Assembly: GCA_964619285.1 (NCBI GenBank)
Contig: CAZUCT010000250.1
Location: 1-10,614 of the forward strand
Origin: CALKCV01 sp964619285
GTDB taxonomy: Bacteria; Cyanobacteriota; Cyanobacteriia; Cyanobacteriales; Microcoleaceae
Direction: 5' to 3'
DNA: 10,614 nt
Shown piece after piece: positions 6,291 to 10,614 of the stretch. Within the stretch, counting starts at the first letter, position 1; each line of letters starts with the position of its first letter. Both the position numbers and the translations under genes were made by a program. The notes beneath the pieces are model-generated. The model searched no databases, was not told the DNA's origin, and worked only from the letters and a program-made list of their open reading frames with translations.

Positions 6291-8357
6291 CTACCACCTA
6301 GTTTGACTTTGCAACAATTGTTCTAATAATTGTTCCTCGCTTAAAGCGGGTTTTTTGCAAACTAAACCTTGGCAAACTAAGCCGGTTACTCCCTCCTCTA
6401 AACTGGCTTCTTTTTTGTAAACCGCTGCGGGGAAATATCGAGCAATTAAACTCTTAATTTCCTCCCCATTACTCCGCACTAAAGTTTGATTGCGGTACCA
6501 ATCTAATGCCACAAATAAACTGGGGCAAGCTTGCGGAGTTTGCTTCATCGCGGCGCTAAAAGCTTTTAAACCGGACTCGGCGCGGTCTAAATATTGTAAG
6601 TCTTCAGTTGCTAAAGAAAGACGGATTAAATTAGCGATCGCCACCCCATTTGCCGCCGGAGTTGCATTATCCGTATAACTCCTTTCTCGCATTAATAAAT
6701 CTCCGCTGGCATCGCTGGCAGTATTAAAATATCCCCCCGCTTCTAAACTCCAGAGATATTCGTCAAACTCTCCTTGCAAAGTTACCGCTTTTTCTAACCA
6801 AAATAGCTGTTTTTCTTCTCCTTCAAAAACCAAACTTGCCTGCTGCAAATCTAACAGCGCTTTCACGAATAAAGCGTAATCCTCCGACTGCGCCATCACT
6901 GCCGATTTCCCTTCATAATTTAAGCGGTGAAAGCGACCTTCAACAAACTGATTTTCCAGCAGAAAATTAGCAGCATTAACCGCCAATTCCAGATATTCAA
7001 CATTATTAAAAGCAACCGCCGCCCTTGCCAAACCAGAAATAGTTAAACTGTTCCAAGCGGCTATCATTTTGGTATCCGTTACCGCCGGAATGCGACCCGG
7101 CCATTTATTCCCTTTTGCCTCCCAATTGTTACGGGCTGGCGGGAAGGTTTCTAAAGCATCGGGAGGCGCACCGTAACGAATTTCAAATAACTTCGCTAAA
7201 GCTGTTTCTACAGTTTCGCTTAACTCTCCCGGTTGCTTCCGTTGCAAAACATTTTGCCCCTCAAAATTGCCGCTGGAAGTGACGGTGAAATTCTCTAAAA
7301 TTGCCGTAAATTCTTCGGCAGTTAGCAGACTTTGTAACTCATGATAAGTCCAAACGTAAAAAGCACCTTCTTCCGGTTCCACATCGCCAGAATTAGCAAA
7401 ACTATCCGCATCTTGGGCGGCATAAAAATATCCTGTCGGTGCCGTCATTTCTCGTTTTAACCATTTTACCGTACCGTCAGCGGCTCGTTTTAAGGCCGGT
7501 TCCTTCATGCCGGCGCTCCATAAATCTGCCAAATATTCGAGAATTTGACCGTTATCGTAGAGCATTTTTTCAAAGTGGGGAACCGTCCAGGTCGGGTCGA
7601 CGGTGTAACGGTGAAAACCTCCGGCAACGTGGTCGTAAATTCCACCTAATGCCAGGTGTAAACCGCGTTTTTTACAGGCAATATTTGCCTTATCTTGAAA
7701 CTCGAAATTAAAGCGAGTTCCTCGCAAAGCGGCGGCAGCATAAGGTATCATTGGGAAACATTGATGGGAGGGGCGATCGCCTATTATTACCGTGCTTATT
7801 TCCAAACCTTTTTGCAGAACTTCTCGGTCTAATTCCTGAGTTTCTGGCATAATAATAGACTGCCGCAAACCGTTTAACATTTCGGTTTTTAAAGTGTCTA
7901 ATTTAGTTTTTTCCGTATCGTAAAAACGACGTATTTTTTGCAAAACCTCCAAAAATCCAGGTCGTCCGTAGCGCGGTTCCACCGGGAAATAAGTACCGCC
8001 AACAAAGGGTATCAAATCTGTGGGAGTGAGAAAAATATTTAAAGGCCAACCCCCTTGGCCGGTTAACATTTGTAATGCCTGCATATAAATGCTATCTATG
8101 TCCGGTCGTTCTTCGCGATCGACTTTTATCGGCAGGAAATATTCGTTCATGTATTGGGCGATTTTTTCGTTAGAAAAAGCCTCCCCTTCCATCACCGTAC
8201 ACCAGTGGCAGCTAGAATAGCCTATGGACAGAAAAATTGGTTTATTTTCCCGGCGTGCAGTTTCTAAAGCTTCCTCAGACCAAGGCCACCAGTCGATGGG
8301 ATTTTCCGCGTGTTTGCGCAAATAGAGACTTTGAGTTTGAGCGAGACGGTTGGACAT
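6291..8357 (-). CDS. yyaL: YyaL/DUF255-family thioredoxin-fold protein
   Basis: 688 residues, the usual full length for the YyaL/SPATA20 family. Residues 1-165 form the DUF255 thioredoxin-like domain, with WWPWSEEAL, the redox-like motif CHWC (C50, C53), VDREERPDID and GQGGWPLNIFLTP. The rest is the (alpha/alpha) barrel-like region related to N-acylglucosamine epimerase folds, with GGIYDHVAGGFHRYTVD, VPHFEKMLYDN (about 259-269) and AAQDADS. The stretch around residues 185-220 (FPMIPYAAAALRGTRFNF) replaces the usual APKFP-type motif and looks like the cyanobacterial version. No signal peptide is visible, so it is cytoplasmic. The biochemical role of the family is not firmly established. Start ATG 8357; only a weak, distant AAGG is upstream. 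The gene stands alone, with its own promoter at 8395-8422 and palindromic repeats after the stop. Confidence 0.93.
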   Translation of the reverse strand: MSNRLAQTQSLYLRKHAENPIDWWPWSEEALETARRENKPIFLSIGYSSCHWCTVMEGEAFSNEKIAQYMNEYFLPIKVDREERPDIDSIYMQALQMLTGQGGWPLNIFLTPTDLIPFVGGTYFPVEPRYGRPGFLEVLQKIRRFYDTEKTKLDTLKTEMLNGLRQSIIMPETQELDREVLQKGLEISTVIIGDRPSHQCFPMIPYAAAALRGTRFNFEFQDKANIACKKRGLHLALGGIYDHVAGGFHRYTVDPTWTVPHFEKMLYDNGQILEYLADLWSAGMKEPALKRAADGTVKWLKREMTAPTGYFYAAQDADSFANSGDVEPEEGAFYVWTYHELQSLLTAEEFTAILENFTVTSSGNFEGQNVLQRKQPGELSETVETALAKLFEIRYGAPPDALETFPPARNNWEAKGNKWPGRIPAVTDTKMIAAWNSLTISGLARAAVAFNNVEYLELAVNAANFLLENQFVEGRFHRLNYEGKSAVMAQSEDYALFVKALLDLQQASLVFEGEEKQLFWLEKAVTLQGEFDEYLWSLEAGGYFNTASDASGDLLMRERSYTDNATPAANGVAIANLIRLSLATEDLQYLDRAESGLKAFSAAMKQTPQACPSLFVALDWYRNQTLVRSNGEEIKSLIARYFPAAVYKKEASLEEGVTGLVCQGLVCKKPALSEEQLLEQLLQSQTRW

Positions 8358-8394
8358 GATAATCTAAACCTTGATTTGTTACTGCTTTCTGAGG

Positions 8395-8422
8395 ATTATA
8401 ACAAATTTTCAAGATTTTTCAA
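8395..8422 (-). promoter_or_regulatory. Promoter of the yyaL gene
   Basis: On the minus strand TTGAAA (8417-8422) and a perfect TATAAT (8395-8400) are separated by 16 bp, giving a leader of about 30 nt before the ATG at 8357. Confidence 0.6.
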
Positions 8423-8430
8423 GCTACCTC

Positions 8431-8472
8431 AATTGTTAATTGTTAATTGTTAATTGCTAATTGTTAATTAAT
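8431..8472. repeat. Heptamer short tandem repeat (AATTGTT)
   Basis: AATTGTT occurs at 8431, 8438 and 8445, AATTGCT at 8452, AATTGTT at 8459 and AATTAAT at 8466. This is the short tandemly repeated heptamer class common in filamentous cyanobacteria. It occupies the space between the two divergent promoters. Confidence 0.9.
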
Positions 8473-8478
8473 TAACCT

Positions 8479-8506
8479 TTGACAGTTGGCAAAAATAAGT
8501 TATATT
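8479..8506 (+). promoter_or_regulatory. Promoter of the AAA_35-GGDEF pseudogene
   Basis: A perfect TTGACA (8479-8484), a 16-bp spacer and TATATT (8501-8506, one mismatch) make a sigma70-type promoter. GGGGAA at 8510-8515 serves as ribosome site for the ATG at 8521. The leader would be very short (about 7-9 nt). The promoter is still intact although the gene is broken. Confidence 0.6.
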
Positions 8507-8807
8507 AATGGGGAACTCAAATGGATTTGACGCTTATGCCTTTAGAATTTCCTAGCGGTCCCCTACCGTTTAACTCCCCATTTTACATCCCTCGTCCCCC
8601 CATTGAGGAGCTCGCTTACCAAGAAATAGCCAAACCCGGAAGCGTCACCCGCATTAAGGCACCCAGACACACCGGGAAAAGTTCCCTAATTGTGCGTATT
8701 ATTAACCGCGCTCGACAATTGGGATACAAAACTGTAACGTTAGATTTACAGCAAGTAGATGAGGAGTTTTTGCTAGTTCTAAATAGATTTTTGCGGTGGT
8801 TTTGTGC

Positions 8808-8884
8808 GGGAGCATCTCAATTTTGCATATTTATTTTCTCAGGAAATTATCGAGGGGTAAAAATTACAAATATGGGATGCTCCC
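8808..8884 (+). mobile_element. 77-bp MITE inserted in the AAA_35 domain
   Basis: Terminal inverted repeats are GGGAGCATC (8808-8816) and GATGCTCCC (8876-8884). The match extends imperfectly for about 18 bp. An 8-bp target duplication TTTTGTGC lies at 8800-8807 and 8885-8892. Deleting the element plus one target copy restores the family text WFCANISRQLGLKP in one frame. There is no ORF inside. It is homologous to the element at 9730-9883 in opposite orientation, sharing TTTGCATATTTATTTTCTCA and GAAATTATCGAG. Confidence 0.92.
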
Positions 8885-9729
8885 TTTTGTGCTAACATCA
8901 GTCGCCAGTTGGGGTTAAAACCGATATTAGACGACTACTGGGATGAAGATATTGGCAGTTAATGGTAATGGTAGGAGGACATCCCTATTTAATCCAGCTT
9001 GCTTTTTATCACCCTTCTCAAGGAAATTTGACTCTGGATCGCCTTTTGGAAGAAGCACCCACAGAGGCGAGAATTTATCGCGATCGTTTGCGTTTTTGTT
9101 TGGCAAAATTACAGAATCAACCAGAGCTTATGGCAGCACTCCAAAATGTAATTAAGAGCAAACGTCCTCTGGAATTAGAACCCATAATTGCCTATGAATT
9201 AAACAGTATGGGTTTGTTGAAAGTTAATGGCAGGCATTGTTTTATTAGCTGCCAATTATACCGGAAATATTTCAGTAAAAAAATCATTATTTTAAAAAAA
9301 TTAAGTCCCTTGACTATCGAGAAATTAGAAAAAGAAAATCAAAGATTAGAAAGATTGTGCAGCCTCGATGAATTAACCCAACTCGCCAACCGTCGCAGCT
9401 TCGATAAATATTGGGAATTGATTTGGCAAAAATCCACAGAAGAAGGCTTTCTTTTATCAATAATTTTGTGCGACGTTGACTTTTTTAAAAATTACAACGA
9501 CACCTGCGGACATCTCGCAGGAGACGAATGTTTGCGAGCAATAGCAACTGCTTTGCGCCTGGTAATTAAACGAGAAAACGATTTATTAGCTCGTTATGGC
9601 GGAGAAGAATTTGCTGTAGTTTTACCCGATACAGAAGCATTCACCGCTACTTTTTTGGCAGAACAAATGCGAGAAGCAGTTAAAGCTTTGAACGTTCCTA
9701 ATTTAGGTTCGCCAGAAGGAATGGTCGTT

Positions 9730-9883
9730 GGGAGCAAGTCAGTTTTGTAATTTTTCTCTCTCGATAATTTCATACTCTTACTCTTACTCTTACTCTTACT
9801 CAAGAAAAGCGTCTTTTTTTGAGTATGAGTATGAGTATGAGTATGAGTATGAGAAAATAAATATGCAAAGGTGACTTGCTCCC
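9730..9883 (-). mobile_element. 154-bp MITE with hexamer-repeat hairpin inserted in the GGDEF domain
   Basis: Terminal inverted repeats are GGGAGCAAGTCA (9730-9741) and TGACTTGCTCCC (9872-9883). A 9-bp target duplication ATGGTCGTT lies at 9721-9729 and 9884-9892. Removing the element rejoins EGMVV to TISLGLACTVASFEE, the normal GGDEF C-terminus. The outer 35-40 bp on each side match the 8808-8884 element in reverse. The centre carries extra sequence: ACTCTT x 4.7 (9774-9801), a spacer, then GAGTAT x 5.5 (9821-9853). These pair into a long hairpin with one mismatch per hexamer. There is no transposase. Confidence 0.92.
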
Positions 9884-10046
9884 ATGGTCGTTACTATTAG
9901 TTTGGGACTTGCCTGCACTGTTGCTAGTTTTGAAGAACAACCGAACGTACTTCTACAAGCAGCAGACGATGCCCTTTACGAGTCAAAAAGAAACGGTCGC
10001 GATCGCCTTTCTATTAGTCAGACTTTAGATTATGGATTGTTGGATT

Positions 10047-10074
10047 AATTAACAATTAATAATTAACAATTAAT
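10047..10074. repeat. Heptamer repeat, AATTAAC/AATTAAT twice
   Basis: Two exact 14-bp copies, each AATTAAC plus AATTAAT, begin at the stop codon of the pseudogene. This is the complementary polarity of the AATTGTT heptamers at 8431-8472, so the pseudogene is bracketed by inverted heptamer tracts. A degenerate third tract is at about 10151-10172. Confidence 0.85.
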
Positions 10075-10092
10075 CATGGCTGCATCGGATTA

Positions 10093-10125
10093 AGAAACCC
10101 GGTTTTTTCAAAAAACCGGGTTTCT
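10093..10125. terminator. Perfect 33-bp palindrome, possible terminator
   Basis: The arms AGAAACCCGGTTTTTT (10093-10108) and AAAAAACCGGGTTTCT (10110-10125) are perfectly complementary around a single C. The AACCCGG stem next to T/A runs could end transcription on both strands. It follows the AAA_35-GGDEF pseudogene by 45 bp. Palindromes of this kind are scattered widely in Oscillatoriales genomes, so it may be a dispersed repeat as much as a dedicated terminator. Confidence 0.55.
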
Positions 10126-10177
10126 GGGCGGAGAATTAATCTCCCCCAAAGCAATTAACTATTAACAATTAGCAAAC

Positions 10178-10473
10178 ATGACAAACTACAGCTATCAAAT
10201 AGGCGGCAGCCTCCAAACAAACGCCCCCTGCTACGTCACCCGACCAGCAGATTTTCAACTCTATAACGCCTTTTAGAAATCGGGTCAAAAGAAGGAATTG
10301 CTATTCCCTTGGGAACGGAAAAAAGTTTGGTCGAAAGTGCAGTAAAAACCCGGATAATTGAAAAATGGGAATCCCAAAACAAACCGGAACATTTAACAAC
10401 AATTAGAAACCGAATCAAAAGTCACCCAAAAAGGGCGGTAAGGCTGTTGGGAATCTATCAGCAAATTTTACAA
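10178..10473 (+). pseudogene. Remnant of a second AAA_35-like ATPase gene
   Basis: The ATG at 10178 opens MTNYSYQIGGSLQTNAPCYVTRPADFQLYNAF, the standard start of cyanobacterial AAA-like (AAA_35) proteins, and stops at TAG 10274-10276, before the nucleotide-binding loop. In another frame, from about 10279, the C-terminal winged-helix part of the same family appears: GIAIPLGTEKSLVESAVKTR, IIEKWESQ, PEHLTTIRNRI, then AVRLLGIYQQILQ ending at 10473. Several hundred bases encoding the Walker A, Walker B and central region are missing between the two pieces. What follows (NLIGNLVGEVRVV) does not fit the family and coincides with the CRISPR-like segment. The window therefore holds two adjacent broken members of one family. 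Confidence 0.8.
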
Positions 10474-10477
10474 AATC

Positions 10478-10561
10478 TGATTGGAAACCTAGTAGGAGAG
10501 GTAAGAGTTGTCTAAAATCAGAATTCTTCCCCCTCACTGAGGAAGTCAATTGATTGGAAAC
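10478..10561. CRISPR. CRISPR-like repeat with one putative spacer and a truncated repeat
   Basis: The 36 bp at 10526-10561 begin CTTCCCCCTCACTGAGG and end TCAATTGATTGGAAAC. They have the usual internal stem (CTTCC/GGAAG) and the GGAAAC end of cyanobacterial repeats, close to the repeat I remember for the type III array CRISPR3 of Synechocystis 6803 (shared AATTGATTGGAAAC). The last 11 bases TGATTGGAAAC recur at 10478-10488, exactly 73 bp earlier, which leaves a 37-bp putative spacer (10489-10525). No further repeat occurs in the remaining 53 bp. A relic or array end is possible; coincidence is not excluded. Confidence 0.42.
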
Positions 10562-10571
10562 ACGAAGAAGA

Positions 10572-10599
10572 GACGGGAGTTTGGTAGCCCCGTCTTTTT
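10572..10599 (+). terminator. Intrinsic terminator with overlapping alternative hairpin
   Basis: GACGGG (10572-10577) pairs with CCCGTC (10589-10594), followed by five T (10595-10599), the form of a rho-independent terminator on the plus strand. A competing hairpin GCCCCG (10587-10592) with CGGGGC (10604-10609), extended by CTTT/AAAG, would use the same bases. Confidence 0.5.
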
Positions 10600-10614
10600 A
10601 AAGCGGGGCGGAAA

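Larger units (their letters stand above)
8521..10048 (+). pseudogene. Broken AAA_35-like ATPase - GGDEF diguanylate cyclase
   Basis: The ancestral protein can be read in pieces. 8521-8807 gives the N-terminus of the cyanobacterial AAA-like (AAA_35) domain, with EFPSGPLPFNSPFYIPRPPIE and the nucleotide loop APRHTGKSS (residues 47-55), up to LRWFCA. A MITE (8808-8884) interrupts it; beyond the second target copy the text resumes as NISRQLGLKPILDDYWDEDIGS and meets TAA at 8960. The middle of the domain, probably around 100 residues, is deleted with a frame change. The end of the domain (MVGGHPYLIQLAFYH) restarts near 8962, followed by the winged-helix part and a GGDEF domain (DELTQLANRRSF, metal-site DVDFF, I-site-like RENDLLARY, active GGEEF at 9598-9612). 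A second MITE (9730-9883) cuts it after EGMVV. The C-terminus VTISLGLA...ADDALYESKRNGRDRL continues to TAA at 10046-10048. GGDEF makes cyclic di-GMP. The 8962-9750 piece may still be translated but lacks the GGDEF end. Confidence 0.9.

Noticed and set aside
7439..7711. Plus-strand open frame inside yyaL
   Set aside because: Antisense shadow of a well-supported full-length gene.
8943..9155. Plus-strand frame overlapping the pseudogene
   Set aside because: Out of frame with the MVGGHPYLIQLA family sequence that covers the same bases.
9594..9803. Minus-strand frame encoding an SK-repeat peptide
   Set aside because: The SK repeats are a by-product of the hexamer tract in the MITE, read across the element boundary into antisense GGDEF.
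10236..10418. Minus-strand frame of 60 codons
   Set aside because: Antisense to the second AAA_35 remnant, with no recognisable content.
10578..10614. A second CRISPR-type repeat (starts GTTT, ends GGAAA at the edge)
   Set aside because: It would leave a spacer of only 17 bp and shares no sequence with the 36-bp unit. The terminator hairpins explain it better.

Overview
The window looks like a piece of a filamentous cyanobacterial (Oscillatoriales-type) draft scaffold. The evidence is several HIP1 octamers (GCGATCGC, for example in the 2420s, 3040s, 4390s, 6630s, 7770s and 9990s), AATTGTT-type heptamer repeats, hairpin repeats, and protein families typical of large cyanobacterial genomes (vMAP-type HTH/STAND ATPase, AAA_35-like ATPases). 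The genus is not resolved. A 100-N scaffold gap sits inside a tandem repeat at 6048-6147.

Layout. (1) 1-3147, minus: the first 1049 residues of a large open-ended protein that runs off the left edge. It has two PPC domains, a poly-proline hinge, three near-identical 99-residue Kre9/KNH-like repeats, a PA14-like region, a GH25 lysozyme domain and the start of a LysM. (2) 3148-3833: intergenic region with a small MITE-like element and, just before the next gene, GTGGGR hexamers spaced one helical turn apart. (3) 3834-5189, plus: an HTH-STAND ATPase whose stop codon lies inside a hairpin repeat. (4) 5183-6279: a PIN toxin / antitoxin pair (minus) bracketed by two same-orientation clusters of a 26-bp palindromic repeat, the second containing the assembly gap. 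(5) 6291-8357, minus: a YyaL/DUF255 thioredoxin-fold protein with its own sigma70-type promoter. (6) 8479-10048, plus: a strong promoter followed by a broken AAA_35-GGDEF gene. It carries two insertions of one MITE family, each with a clean target duplication, plus an internal deletion. (7) 10049-10614: heptamer repeats, a perfect 33-bp palindrome, a second broken AAA_35 gene, a CRISPR-like repeat unit and an intrinsic terminator.

How the parts relate: intact genes (lysozyme, STAND ATPase, toxin-antitoxin pair, YyaL) lie in the left four fifths. The right end is a decaying region where two related AAA_35-type signalling genes have been destroyed by deletion and by small non-autonomous elements. 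The clearest new observation is the MITE pair at 8808-8884 and 9730-9883. Removing each element plus one target copy restores the family reading frame. The longer element differs by a hexamer-repeat hairpin placed exactly in the middle, and the terminal inverted repeats differ between the two elements by paired changes.
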